A DNA stretch of 64,000 nucleotides from DATBSK01 sp964532485 (GTDB lineage: Bacteria; Actinomycetota; Acidimicrobiia; IMCC26256; PALSA-555): NCBI GenBank assembly GCA_964532485.1, contig CAZHKE010000002.1:1-64000 (forward strand). The letters run 5' to 3'. Below the pieces are notes generated by a model. The model saw only the letters and a list, made by a program, of their open reading frames with translations, searched no databases and had not been told where the DNA came from. The position numbers were made by a program, and so were the translations under genes. Shown in pieces: positions 51,664 through 60,051 of this stretch. The stretch's first letter is position 1, and every line of letters begins with the position of its first letter.

Positions 51664-52772
51664 CCGCGCGCCCGCGTCGTCTGCTGCGGGGGTACGGCGA
51701 CGACCTCCGCCTGACGCGTTCGTGGCGGACGCGCATCCTCCTGCTCGCGCTCCTCGCGCTCTACCTCTGGCTGCCGTTCCAGCTCGACGACTTCTGGGCC
51801 AGCGTGCTGACGCTCGCCGGCATCACGGCCATCGGCGCCCTCGGCCTCAACCTCCTGACCGGCTACACGGGGCAGCCGTCGCTCGGCACGGCCGCCTTCA
51901 TCGGCCTCGGTGCCTTCACTGCGAGCTACCTCGGCCGACCCGAGGACTTCGGCGGGCTCGAGTGGGGCTTCCCCGCGTACCTCGCGGTCGCGGTGCTGCT
52001 CGGTGCCGGCGTGGGCTTCCTGATCGGCGTGCCCGCCCTTCGGCTCCGGGGCAACTACCTGATCATCGCGACCTTGGGGCTCGTGTTCGTCGCGCTCTAC
52101 GTCTTCCGGAGCTGGGACGAGGTCACCGGCGGCAACGCCGGCGTCCCGATGCCGGTGCAGGTGGAGGTGCTGGGCGTCGACTTCGCCAGCCTCGAGCTCT
52201 TCGGTGAGGAGCTCGGACGCAACCAGGGCTTGTTCTTCCTCGTCTGGGCGTTCGTCGCGCTCGTCGCGCTGCTCTGCAAGAACATCGTGCGCTCGCGACC
52301 CGGCCGCGCGCTGCAGGCGGTCCGCGACCGCGATGTCGCGGCCGGCGTGATCGGCGTCAGCCTGTTCCGCACGAAGGTGGGGGCGTTCGTGCTGTCGAGC
52401 GCGATCGCGACCGGTGCGGGGGTCTTCTACGGGATCTGGATCCAGTACCTCGTCCCGCAGGAGTCATCGCTCGGCCTCAACCTCTCGATCGAGTACCTCG
52501 CGATCATCATCGTGGGCGGGATCGGCACGATCTACGGACCCATCATCGGTGCGTTGCTCGTCGGCGCGCTGCCGGCGATCATCGACGAGTTCGCCGACCA
52601 CCTCCCGTTCGTGTCGTCGTCGGCGACGGAGTCGGGCATCTCCAAGCCCGCGCTGCAGTCACTGCTCTATGCCGTGCTCATCATCGTCTTCCTCGTCACC
52701 GAGCCCAACGGGCTCGCCGGCATCTGGCGCCGTCTGCGTGACTACGTCAGGCCGTGGCCGCTCTCGCGATGA
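51660..52772 (+). CDS. livM: ABC importer permease, LivM type
   Basis: 370 residues, GTG at 51660 overlapping the livH stop. Hydrophobic helices throughout, with LNLLTGYTGQPSLGTAAFIG, PALRLRGNYLIIATLGLVFV and the coupling loop QAVRDRDVAAGVIGVSLFRT, all standard LivM features, plus IIVGGIGTIYGPIIGALLVG. The loop at VPMPVQVEVLGVDFASLELF is longer than in E. coli LivM. About 70 bases separate it from the binding-protein gene. Confidence 0.92.
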   Translation: MTARPRRLLRGYGDDLRLTRSWRTRILLLALLALYLWLPFQLDDFWASVLTLAGITAIGALGLNLLTGYTGQPSLGTAAFIGLGAFTASYLGRPEDFGGLEWGFPAYLAVAVLLGAGVGFLIGVPALRLRGNYLIIATLGLVFVALYVFRSWDEVTGGNAGVPMPVQVEVLGVDFASLELFGEELGRNQGLFFLVWAFVALVALLCKNIVRSRPGRALQAVRDRDVAAGVIGVSLFRTKVGAFVLSSAIATGAGVFYGIWIQYLVPQESSLGLNLSIEYLAIIIVGGIGTIYGPIIGALLVGALPAIIDEFADHLPFVSSSATESGISKPALQSLLYAVLIIVFLVTEPNGLAGIWRRLRDYVRPWPLSR

Positions 52773-52803
52773 CCGCCGATGGCCACGCCGGTCGCGAATC
52801 CGT

Positions 52804-52809
52804 TACCGT
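52804..52809 (+). promoter_or_regulatory. Candidate -10 box for the binding-protein gene
   Basis: TACCGT lies 36 bases before the ATG at 52846, within the only noncoding interval of the liv operon. It could give extra, separate expression of the binding protein, which is usually needed in excess over the permease. Confidence 0.4.
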
Positions 52810-52845
52810 GCACGTCCTGACGTGCCCGCGCGAAAGGTAGTGAAC

Positions 52846-54111
52846 ATGTCACGACGAGGCCTGGCACCCCTTCTCGCCCTCGCGGCCACCGTCGGTCTCG
52901 TGGTCGGTCTGACCGCGCCGGCCGGCGCCCGCGCCCACGCCGGGGGCGCTCCGGGGGAGACGGACGGGTTCGACGGCAAGACGATCCAGCTGGGCGTGCT
53001 CACTCCCCTCACGGGGACCGTCAGCATCATCGGGATCCCGCTCACCGCCGGCAACCAGCTGTGGTGGGACTACGTCAACGACGAGCTCGGGGGCGTGGGC
53101 GGAAAGTACACGGTCGAGCTGGTCGAGGAAGACAGCGAGTACGAGGCCGCGACGGCGATCCAGGCCTACGACAAGATCAAGGGTGACGTCGTCGACTTCC
53201 AGCAGATCCTCGGCACGCAGGTGACGAAGGCGCTGCTGCCGAAGATGCAGGTCGACGACACGGCCGGCGCACCGGCGACGCTCGACGCGACCTGGGTCCA
53301 CAACCCGAACCTGTTCCCCGTCGGCGCGCCGTACCAGGTCGAGGCGATCAACGCCCTCGACTACTACGTCGAGAACGGGGGCAAGGGCACCAAGGTCTGC
53401 GCGTTGGCGCAGGACGACGAGTTCGGTGAGGCCGGCCTCGAAGGTCTCGCGTCCGCGAAGAAGTCGCTCAAGCTCAAGACCGGGCCCACGCCCCGCTTCG
53501 CGACCGGAGAGGACCTCACCGCCCAGATCCAGGAGCTCGCCGACGCCGACTGCGAGGCGGTGCTCGTCGTCGCCACGGCCGCGGATGCCACCGCGATCGT
53601 GACCAAGTCGATCCAGCTCAACTTCGCGCCGCGGATGATCGCGCTCGCTCCGTTCTGGCTCCCGCTGCTTGCGCAATCGGATTCCACCCAGCAGTTCCTG
53701 GTCGACAACCTCTGGCTCTCGGCGGAGCAGGCGATCGCATGGGGTGACACGAGTGTGCCGGGAATGGACGAGTTCCTCGCGCGCCAGCAGCAGTACGCGC
53801 CCGACCAGGATCCCGACCCCTACTTCGTGTTCGGGTACCTGCAGGGTCAGGCGATGCAGCAGATCCTGGAGAAGGCGGTGAAGAACGGCGATCTCTCCAA
53901 GGAGGGCATCCTCGAGGCGTCGGACCAGGTCGGGACCCTCAAGTTCAACGGTCTCACCGGCAACTACAAGTACGGCAAGTCGGCCTCGGACCGCAATCCG
54001 CCGCGGTCGACCGCGTTGTTCCAGGTCGACCCGAGCCAGCCGGTCGGGCTCTCGATCCTCGAGACCGGCGCGTCGAAGGCCGCCAAGAAGTACCAGCCGC
54101 CGGAGAACTGA
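52846..54111 (+). CDS. Branched-chain-type ABC transporter substrate-binding protein
   Basis: 421 residues. Signal peptide at 1-30 (MSRRGLAPLLALAATVGLVV...AGARA), mature start at GKTIQLGVLTPLTGTVSIIG, characteristic of LivJ/K-like type I folds, with YKYGKSASDRNPPRSTALFQ near the end. No lipobox. It is the receptor for the adjacent livFGHM transporter; the Asp/Thr residues expected for alpha-amino-group binding are not obvious, which fits a non-amino-acid ligand. ATG at 52846 or a GTG six bases earlier; GAAAGG precedes both. Confidence 0.88.
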   Translation: MSRRGLAPLLALAATVGLVVGLTAPAGARAHAGGAPGETDGFDGKTIQLGVLTPLTGTVSIIGIPLTAGNQLWWDYVNDELGGVGGKYTVELVEEDSEYEAATAIQAYDKIKGDVVDFQQILGTQVTKALLPKMQVDDTAGAPATLDATWVHNPNLFPVGAPYQVEAINALDYYVENGGKGTKVCALAQDDEFGEAGLEGLASAKKSLKLKTGPTPRFATGEDLTAQIQELADADCEAVLVVATAADATAIVTKSIQLNFAPRMIALAPFWLPLLAQSDSTQQFLVDNLWLSAEQAIAWGDTSVPGMDEFLARQQQYAPDQDPDPYFVFGYLQGQAMQQILEKAVKNGDLSKEGILEASDQVGTLKFNGLTGNYKYGKSASDRNPPRSTALFQVDPSQPVGLSILETGASKAAKKYQPPEN

Positions 54112-54159
54112 CCGCTCGGGCAGAGCAGAGCCTCGACATCACGGCGGGGGAGTGGCGCG

Positions 54160-55251
54160 ATGAGCACGATCGAGCTGAGTGCCGACGAGGAGACACGGGT
54201 CGAGGAGTTCGCAGGGAAGCTGTTCGACGCGTGTCTGGGAACCATGGAGCTGGCCAACGTCGAGCTCGGCATTCGTCTGGGGTTCTACGAGGCGCTGGCA
54301 GGGTCCGGTCCGACCACCCCGGGGGAGCTGGCGGCGACGACGCGCGTGATCGAGCGCTACGCGCGGGAGTGGCTCGAGCAGCAGGCAGTTGCCGGCATCG
54401 TCGAGGTCGACGACACGACCGGACTGGCGTCCGAGCGGCAATTCACGCTGCCCGACGCGCACGCCCATGTGCTCATCGAGGACGACAGCGAAGCCTGCAT
54501 GAAGCCGTGCGCCGCAGTCGTGCCATGGGTGGCAAAGGCACTCGACATCATGGTGGAGGAGTTCCGCCGCGGTGACGGGGCGGCGTTCGGGCTGTTCGAT
54601 CTGCACGACGTGCAGGCGGCCTTCACTCGTCCCGTGTTCGTGAACCACCTCACCCAGCATTGGCTCCCGGCGTTGCCCGACGTGCAGGCGAAGCTGACCT
54701 CGGGGAGCCCGATGCGAGTCGCCGAGGTGGGCTGCGGCGAGGGCCTCGCCGCGATCCTGCTGGCCAAGGAGTACCCGAGCGTCGAGATCGACGGCTACGA
54801 CCTCGACGAAGCGTCCATCGCGGTGGCCCAGCGGGGGGCTGTCGATGCCGGCGTCGACGAGCGGGTGCGGTTCCACGCGCGCGATGCGGCCGATCCTGCG
54901 ATCGAAGGTGACTACGACCTGGTCATGGCGATCGAGATGATCCACGACGTGCCCGACCCGGTCGGCATCCTGCGGACGATGAGGAAGCTCGCGGGCGAGG
55001 GCGGTGCGGTGCTCGTGGTCGACGAACGAACCGAGGACTCGTTCACCGTTCCCGCGAACGAGATGGAACGCCTCTTCTACTCGTTCAGCACCCTCCACTG
55101 CCTCGCGGTCTCGATGCAAGATGGCGGCGCGGGCACCGGGACGGTCATCCGCGCTGAGACGCTGCGCGGCTACGCCGAGGAAGCGGGCTTCGCGGCCGTC
55201 GAGATCCTCGACGTCGACCACCCCCAGTTCCGGCTCTACCGCTTGACCTGA
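54160..55251 (+). CDS. SAM-dependent methyltransferase with N-terminal winged-helix-like domain
   Basis: 363 residues. Residues 1-120 are helical and resemble the dimerisation/winged-helix domain of O-methyltransferase-type proteins (GIRLGFYEALAGSGPTTPGE, YAREWLEQQAVAGIVEVDD). The Rossmann part has MRVAEVGCGEGLAAILLAKE, IDGYDLDEASIAVAQRG, and YDLVMAIEMIHDVPDPVGIL. Family relatives methylate small organic molecules. GGGGGAG lies 9 bases before the ATG. It is 48 bases after the binding-protein gene and 15 bases before the TreT-like gene, so it could belong to either group. Confidence 0.82.
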   Translation: MSTIELSADEETRVEEFAGKLFDACLGTMELANVELGIRLGFYEALAGSGPTTPGELAATTRVIERYAREWLEQQAVAGIVEVDDTTGLASERQFTLPDAHAHVLIEDDSEACMKPCAAVVPWVAKALDIMVEEFRRGDGAAFGLFDLHDVQAAFTRPVFVNHLTQHWLPALPDVQAKLTSGSPMRVAEVGCGEGLAAILLAKEYPSVEIDGYDLDEASIAVAQRGAVDAGVDERVRFHARDAADPAIEGDYDLVMAIEMIHDVPDPVGILRTMRKLAGEGGAVLVVDERTEDSFTVPANEMERLFYSFSTLHCLAVSMQDGGAGTGTVIRAETLRGYAEEAGFAAVEILDVDHPQFRLYRLT

Positions 55252-55266
55252 GACGATCGAGATCGC

Positions 55267-56712
55267 GTGGCGGGAGGCGCATCCATCTCCGGCGTACACG
55301 AGGTCGAGGTCGAGCTGCTCGAGCCCGAGCGGCTCTGGGCGCTGATCGGCGACGAGCGGGCAGTGCGCTTCAAGGCCGCGGCCGCGAGCGCACGTGAGCT
55401 GCTCGGCGACCGGCAAGTGCTCAACATCAACTCGACGGCCGCCGGCGGCGGCGTGGCCGAGATGCTCGAGACGCTCCTCGCCTACGCCCGCGGCATCGGG
55501 ATCGACGCGCGCTGGCTGGTCATCCGAGGCACGCCACCCTTCTTCGAGGTCACCAAGAGGATCCACAACCACCTCTACGGGGCGCGCGGCGACGGGGGGC
55601 GTCTCGGTCGCGCGCAGCGCAGCATCTACGAGCGCACGATGCGGGACAACGCCGACGACGTCGTGGCCCTCGTACGACCGGGCGATCTCGTGATCCTGCA
55701 CGATCCGCAGCCGGCGGGGCTCGCGCCCGCGATCAAGGAAGCCGGCGGTGTGCTCGTCTGGCGATGCCACGTCGGGGTCGACGCGCCGAACAGCTGGACG
55801 GAGGAGGGATGGTCGTTCCTTCGTGAGTACCTCGAGGTGATGGACGCGTACGTGTTCACGCGGCGTGCGTTCGCACCCCCGTGGATGGACGAGGAGCGGC
55901 TGTGGGTGATCCCCCCTTCCATCGATCCGTTCTCGTCGAAGAACCGTGAGATGTCCTCGACCGAGGTGCACGACGCGCTCGCGCACGTGGGACTGATCGC
56001 AGGCGAGCCCTCGGGACCGGTCACCTACACGCGACGGGACGGCTCGTTCACGCGGATCGAGGCGTATGCCGACATCCTCCAGACGGGTCCGCCGGCACCC
56101 TCCGACTCGCCCGTGGTGGTGCAGGTCTCTCGCTGGGACCGCATGAAGGACATGGCCGGCGTCATACGTGGGTTCGTCGAGCACGTCGACGGCACCGAGG
56201 GAGCCCATCTCGTGCTGGCAGGCCCGGCCGTCACCGGCGTCACGGACGATCCCGAGGGCGGCGAGGTGCTCGACGAGTGCATGCAGATCTGGCACGAGAT
56301 CCCGCACGAGATTCGGGCGCGGGTCCACCTCGCGTGCCTGCCGATGCAGGATCCCGAGGAGAACGCGACGATCGTGAACGCGCTCCAACGGCACGCGGCC
56401 GTCGTCGTCCAGAAGAGCCTCGCGGAGGGCTTCGGCCTCACCGTGGTAGAGGCGATGTGGAAGGGCCGACCCGTCGTCGGGGGCCGGGTCGGCGGCATCA
56501 CGGATCAGATCATCGACGGCGCCGACGGACTGCTCGTCGACCCGCACGACCTCGCCGCCTTCGGCGCGGCCGTCCGCCGAGTGCTCGAGGACCCCACGCT
56601 GGGTGCCGCCCTCGGGGCACGCGCACGGACGCGGGTGCACGAAGCGTTCCTCGGTGACCGCCATCTCGAGCAGTGGGGCACGCTCTTCGCAGAGCTCGGG
56701 AGCTGCCCGTAG
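55267..56712 (+). CDS. GT4 glycosyltransferase, trehalose synthase (TreT)-like
   Basis: 481 residues of the GT-B fold. Opening LNINSTAAGGGVAEMLETLL is the nucleotide-sugar enzyme motif of TreT (trehalose glycosyltransferring synthase); VWRCHVGVDAPNSWTEEGWS and WVIPPSIDPFSSKN also fit. The acid pair SLAEGFGLTVVEAMWKGRPV is the family-4 E-x7-E motif. TreT makes trehalose from NDP-glucose and glucose, or the reverse. The N-terminal 45 residues are extra. GTG start 15 bases after the methyltransferase. Other GT4 acceptors cannot be excluded. Confidence 0.82.
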   Translation: MAGGASISGVHEVEVELLEPERLWALIGDERAVRFKAAAASARELLGDRQVLNINSTAAGGGVAEMLETLLAYARGIGIDARWLVIRGTPPFFEVTKRIHNHLYGARGDGGRLGRAQRSIYERTMRDNADDVVALVRPGDLVILHDPQPAGLAPAIKEAGGVLVWRCHVGVDAPNSWTEEGWSFLREYLEVMDAYVFTRRAFAPPWMDEERLWVIPPSIDPFSSKNREMSSTEVHDALAHVGLIAGEPSGPVTYTRRDGSFTRIEAYADILQTGPPAPSDSPVVVQVSRWDRMKDMAGVIRGFVEHVDGTEGAHLVLAGPAVTGVTDDPEGGEVLDECMQIWHEIPHEIRARVHLACLPMQDPEENATIVNALQRHAAVVVQKSLAEGFGLTVVEAMWKGRPVVGGRVGGITDQIIDGADGLLVDPHDLAAFGAAVRRVLEDPTLGAALGARARTRVHEAFLGDRHLEQWGTLFAELGSCP

Positions 56713-56752
56713 CGGCGCGCGGGCCCATCTCCGAGCTCCTCGGCTCGACCGG

Positions 56753-57184
56753 TCAGCCCTTCGTGGAGCGGAACGAGCGCGCTTCGAGGATGCCGAGGAC
56801 GATGAGGATCACCGCGGTGATGTCGAAGGCCCACGAGCCGAAGGTGCCGCTGCCGGGGATCCCGCGGTCGTCGGAGAACAGCCAGATGGCGATGCAGACG
56901 AACGCGACGATGTTGACGATCGCCGCGCCTTGCGCGACGACGCGAGCGGCTGCGTCGTCACGGCTCGACCGCCAGAGCATCCACGCGATCCCGAGCAGTG
57001 CCGCGCCCGCGAGCTGGGCGTAGATCCAGGGGACGGGACGGAAGTCGTTGAGGTGGTCGTACGGCTCCGACCAGGGCGCCGCGAGCAGCAGGGCTCCGAG
57101 GAGCACGCCGACCACGGCATTGACCCGGAGCACCAGCGGCATCGGAACCCGCGTCGGCTTCGCCTGGGGAGCAGGTGCGGTCAT
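56753..57184 (-). CDS. Four-helix membrane protein, last gene of the molybdoenzyme operon
   Basis: 143 residues with helices at about 18-36, 55-70, 85-104 and 118-133. The first loop carries APWSEPYDHLNDFRPVPWIY and the third SDDRGIPGSGTFGSW. No motif or cysteine pair is recognised. The ATG overlaps the stop of the upstream membrane gene (ATGA), so it is made with the molybdoenzyme membrane subunits. It could be a heme- or quinone-module partner, which is inference. Confidence 0.65.
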   Translation of the reverse strand: MTAPAPQAKPTRVPMPLVLRVNAVVGVLLGALLLAAPWSEPYDHLNDFRPVPWIYAQLAGAALLGIAWMLWRSSRDDAAARVVAQGAAIVNIVAFVCIAIWLFSDDRGIPGSGTFGSWAFDITAVILIVLGILEARSFRSTKG

Positions 57185-57687
57185 GTCGGGTCCTCTCCTT
57201 CGACTTCCGGGCGCGCCGTGTCGGCGTTCGCCATTCTGACGCGAGGTCGCGACCGGCGCGTCCGCACCGCGATGGCGGCGAGCCAGACCGCGGCGATCGC
57301 CCAGGCAGCGCCGATCGCCGTCGCGAGCGCCGTCGGATAGTCGAGCGGCTGCACGCTCGGGTTGCCCGGTGCCGTCGCTCTCCCGAAGCCGCGAAGGGCC
57401 GGGTAGGCGATGATCGTGAACACCGCCGACGCGATGAGCGCGCTCCTGATCGGCGTGCGCCAGGGTCGCGGCACGAGACGCGTGATGAGGATCGAGCAGA
57501 TCACCGCGATCGGCGCCAGCACGAGGTCATGCGCGAGGTCGGCGCCCACGACCCAGGTCCCGACGTCGAACGCGCTCGCGGTGCTCGTCGTCGAGACGAG
57601 GCCGCCGATCCCGAACGCGATCATCGTGGTCCCGATCACGAGCCCGACCAGGAAGCCTCGCGTCGTCGGGGGTTCGGACCGGCTCAT
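57181..57687 (-). CDS. Membrane protein coupled to the molybdoenzyme
   Basis: 168 residues from the ATG at 57687, with four hydrophobic helices at about 12-30, 48-66, 80-97 and 120-140. One His (DLAHDLVLAP) lies in helix 2, and the last 30 residues are charged. Overlaps the molybdoenzyme stop (ATGA) upstream and the next membrane gene downstream (ATGA). No known family. Position suggests an electron-transfer or anchoring role for the molybdoenzyme. Confidence 0.62.
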   Translation of the reverse strand: MSRSEPPTTRGFLVGLVIGTTMIAFGIGGLVSTTSTASAFDVGTWVVGADLAHDLVLAPIAVICSILITRLVPRPWRTPIRSALIASAVFTIIAYPALRGFGRATAPGNPSVQPLDYPTALATAIGAAWAIAAVWLAAIAVRTRRSRPRVRMANADTARPEVEGEDPT

Positions 57688-58817
57688 CGAACCTCGAGTC
57701 GTTCGACCCACTTCGTCTGCATCACGCCGGGTCGATTGGGGCCGATGAGTCGGAGCGGGAAGCCGTGGTCGAGGTGGAGCGGCTCGCCGTTGACCCGGAG
57801 CGCGAGCAACGTGTCGCGGTCGGCGGCCTGGGAGCTGTTGAGCTCCGACGTCCGGTACGAGCGTCGGGCCTGGAGTGATCGCACGGTCGCCTCGGAGCCG
57901 TGGGGCGCGCCTGCCATCGTGAGGAGATCGCGCACCCGCACCCCACCCCACCGCTGCGAGGTGCTCCAGCCCTCCACACACGCGATCGGCAGCGTCGCCT
58001 CGTGCTGGGGCATCGCTTCCAGGTCGGCGAGGCTCAAGCTCAGCTGCTGTTGGACGTTCCCGTCGACCACGAGCCGGTAGTCGTCGCTCTGCGCGGCGTC
58101 GACGACGCGCGCGGCGCTGGCCGTGCGGTTGACCGGGAAGCCCTGGGGACCCACGTCGGGACGGCGCGGCGCGAGCAGCGCCAGTCGCGAGAGCGGGCGA
58201 ACCGTCTGGCCGACCGTGAACAACGTGACGAGCGCGCTGATGCCGAACGTCGCCGCGAGGAACTGACGCCGGTCCTGCCGGTCGGCCCGCTGGGCTGCGT
58301 CGGCGGGCGCGGGCGGACGTCGGAGCGCGGCGCGGGTCGTGGCCCACTTGGCGCCGATGTGGACGACGAGCGCCCCGATCGTGATCCACGCGACCCAGTA
58401 GTGCGCTCGGCGGAAGTTGAAGGGCCACGGATACCACAGGTTGATGTTGGCGAGGCCCGTGAAGAGCATGAACACGGCGCCCCCGACGAGAGGCAGCAGC
58501 ATGATCCGCTCGACGCCGTTCGCCCAGCCGCGGAACGGCGGCCAGACGAAGAGCTTGGGGAAGACGCTCCACAGCTTGGCGAGGAGCAGCGGGATCGACG
58601 CGAGGCCGGTCGCGACGTGCACGCCCTGCGTCACGCGATAGAGGCCGGCCGGGCGTGTCGGCCAGCTGAACCACGATGGCGGGTCCTGGATCTGGTGCGA
58701 GAGCAGCCCAGTCATGAAGCAAGTGGTGAACGTCAGGCCGAGCGCGATGCCGAGGACTGCCGCCACTCGCTCTGAGCGCAGCGGGCTCGTCGCCTCGGGC
58801 AGTCGAATGGTGCTCAC
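57684..58817 (-). CDS. Sulfite-oxidase-type molybdopterin oxidoreductase fused to a membrane b-type domain
   Basis: 377 residues from a GTG at 58817. Residues 17-160 contain four hydrophobic helices with His67, His138 and His153 as possible heme ligands, like a di-heme b561 module. A twin-arginine-like RRQFLAATF follows at 183-191. Residues 240-377 form a sulfite-oxidase-fold molybdopterin domain with the metal-binding Cys280 in PIACVEGW, then WGGVRVRDLLTMAG and PLHLDHGFPLRLIGPNRPG. It probably oxidises or reduces a small substrate on the outer face with electrons passing to the membrane. In an operon of sugar and methyl transferases, a sulfur-containing substrate is an attractive guess. Confidence 0.8.
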   Translation of the reverse strand: MSTIRLPEATSPLRSERVAAVLGIALGLTFTTCFMTGLLSHQIQDPPSWFSWPTRPAGLYRVTQGVHVATGLASIPLLLAKLWSVFPKLFVWPPFRGWANGVERIMLLPLVGGAVFMLFTGLANINLWYPWPFNFRRAHYWVAWITIGALVVHIGAKWATTRAALRRPPAPADAAQRADRQDRRQFLAATFGISALVTLFTVGQTVRPLSRLALLAPRRPDVGPQGFPVNRTASAARVVDAAQSDDYRLVVDGNVQQQLSLSLADLEAMPQHEATLPIACVEGWSTSQRWGGVRVRDLLTMAGAPHGSEATVRSLQARRSYRTSELNSSQAADRDTLLALRVNGEPLHLDHGFPLRLIGPNRPGVMQTKWVERLEVR

Positions 58818-59413
58818 GGCCTCGCCTTCGACAACGAGGCGAAGAAGCGACCGCCGACCGACCAGGCCTCGTCGGCTCTGAGAGCGGCGTCCCGTGCCAA
58901 CGCGTCGAGCGTGTCGACGCCGACGCTCGCCAGAGCGAACCACGGTCCGGGATCGACGCCGAAGTCGAATCGGACGGTGCGCGACTGCCGCGCGGTTCCT
59001 GGCGCGTCGAGCTCGACCAGCACGACGCCGTCAGCGCGCACGAGCGCGGCGACGCGGTGGAGCAGCGCGACCGGATCGCCGCCGATCCCGATGTTGCCAT
59101 CGAGGACCAGCGCGGATGCCCACTGTCCGGCTCTGGGGATCCGCTCGAAGACCGACCGCTCCAACACGGGCGCGCCTCGCCGACGTGCATGCTGGATGGC
59201 CGCCGGGGTCACGTCGATCCCCATCGCGCTGATCCCGCGCTCGGCGAGCGCGACGACGTGGCGTCCGGGACCGCAGCCGACGTCGAGGGCCGGGCCACGC
59301 GCCCGCTCGACCACACTCAAGTCCGCGTCGGTGACGTCACTGACCCACCGGTGGCAGGGCGCTTCGAGGGTCCCGTCGACCGCGCAGACGAGCCGCGTCT
59401 CGAGGGCAGTCAT
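58814..59413 (-). CDS. Small SAM-dependent methyltransferase
   Basis: 199 residues from the ATG at 59413. Motif I ALDVGCGPGRHVVALAERG, acidic MGIDVTPAAIQHARRRG, then LVLDGNIGIGGDPVALLHRV and VVLVELDAPG. The family is found beside DUF2064 glycosyltransferase genes in actinobacteria. Starts with an ATGA overlap from the DUF2064 gene and overlaps the molybdoenzyme start (GTGA). A methyl or methylthio donor step is a possible role given the neighbours. Confidence 0.8.
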   Translation of the reverse strand: MTALETRLVCAVDGTLEAPCHRWVSDVTDADLSVVERARGPALDVGCGPGRHVVALAERGISAMGIDVTPAAIQHARRRGAPVLERSVFERIPRAGQWASALVLDGNIGIGGDPVALLHRVAALVRADGVVLVELDAPGTARQSRTVRFDFGVDPGPWFALASVGVDTLDALARDAALRADEAWSVGGRFFASLSKARP

Positions 59414-60051
59414 CGGCTCGGGGCGCCGGAAGGCGTGAGTCTCTTGAGCTCGCGGGCGAACCTCGTGTTCGGCGCGACCGCCGCGACGGCGAGCGCATCG
59501 GGGTACTCGTCGACATCGCGCATCGACAGCAGCGGGCGAACCCGCAGGCCGAGCTCGTGCAGTCGTTGGAGCTGTCGTTCGCCCGTGACGGCCGTGCTCA
59601 TCGGGACCGCGTCGAACGCTCGTTCGTCGGGGACGGTGAGGCCGATGGCCCAGTATCCACCGTCGTTCGCGAGCCCGAGGACTGCGTCGACGTCGGGACG
59701 AGCCAGCTCCGAGAGCCCGTGAGCGAGCGCCGCGCTCGTCAGGTGCGGCGTGTCCATGCCGACGACCAACGTCGGGCCGTCGCTCGCGGCGAACGCCCCC
59801 GCGAGGCGATCGCCCAGGCCCCCGTCCCGCTGTCGGACGATCTCGAAGTGCTGTGGCACCCATTCACCCGGATCGCCGTCGAGCACGAGCAGGCGCCGCA
59901 CGCGCGGCACCGAGGCGACGGCGGCCAGGGTGTCGGCGAGTGCCGCGGTCGCGAGCCGCGCGGCCTGCCGAGGGTCCAACGGTGGGCAGAGCCGGGTCTT
60001 GACCCTCCCCGGGACCGGCGCCTTGGCGAGTACCGCGATCGTGGCGCTCAT
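59410..60051 (-). CDS. DUF2064 / TIGR04282-type nucleotidyl- or glycosyltransferase-like protein
   Basis: 213 residues from the ATG at 60051. GT-A-like start AVLAKAPVPGRVKTRLCPPL, the motif GMDTPHLTSAALAHGL and NDGGYWAIGL are the hallmarks of DUF2064, annotated in databases as TIGR04282 (arsenosugar-type glycosyltransferase). In M. tuberculosis I recall a DUF2064 gene, Rv0540, next to the GT2 gene Rv0539 and the GT-C gene Rv0541c. The same three types occur here. Coupled by ATGA overlaps on both sides. Confidence 0.82.
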   Translation of the reverse strand: MSATIAVLAKAPVPGRVKTRLCPPLDPRQAARLATAALADTLAAVASVPRVRRLLVLDGDPGEWVPQHFEIVRQRDGGLGDRLAGAFAASDGPTLVVGMDTPHLTSAALAHGLSELARPDVDAVLGLANDGGYWAIGLTVPDERAFDAVPMSTAVTGERQLQRLHELGLRVRPLLSMRDVDEYPDALAVAAVAPNTRFARELKRLTPSGAPSR

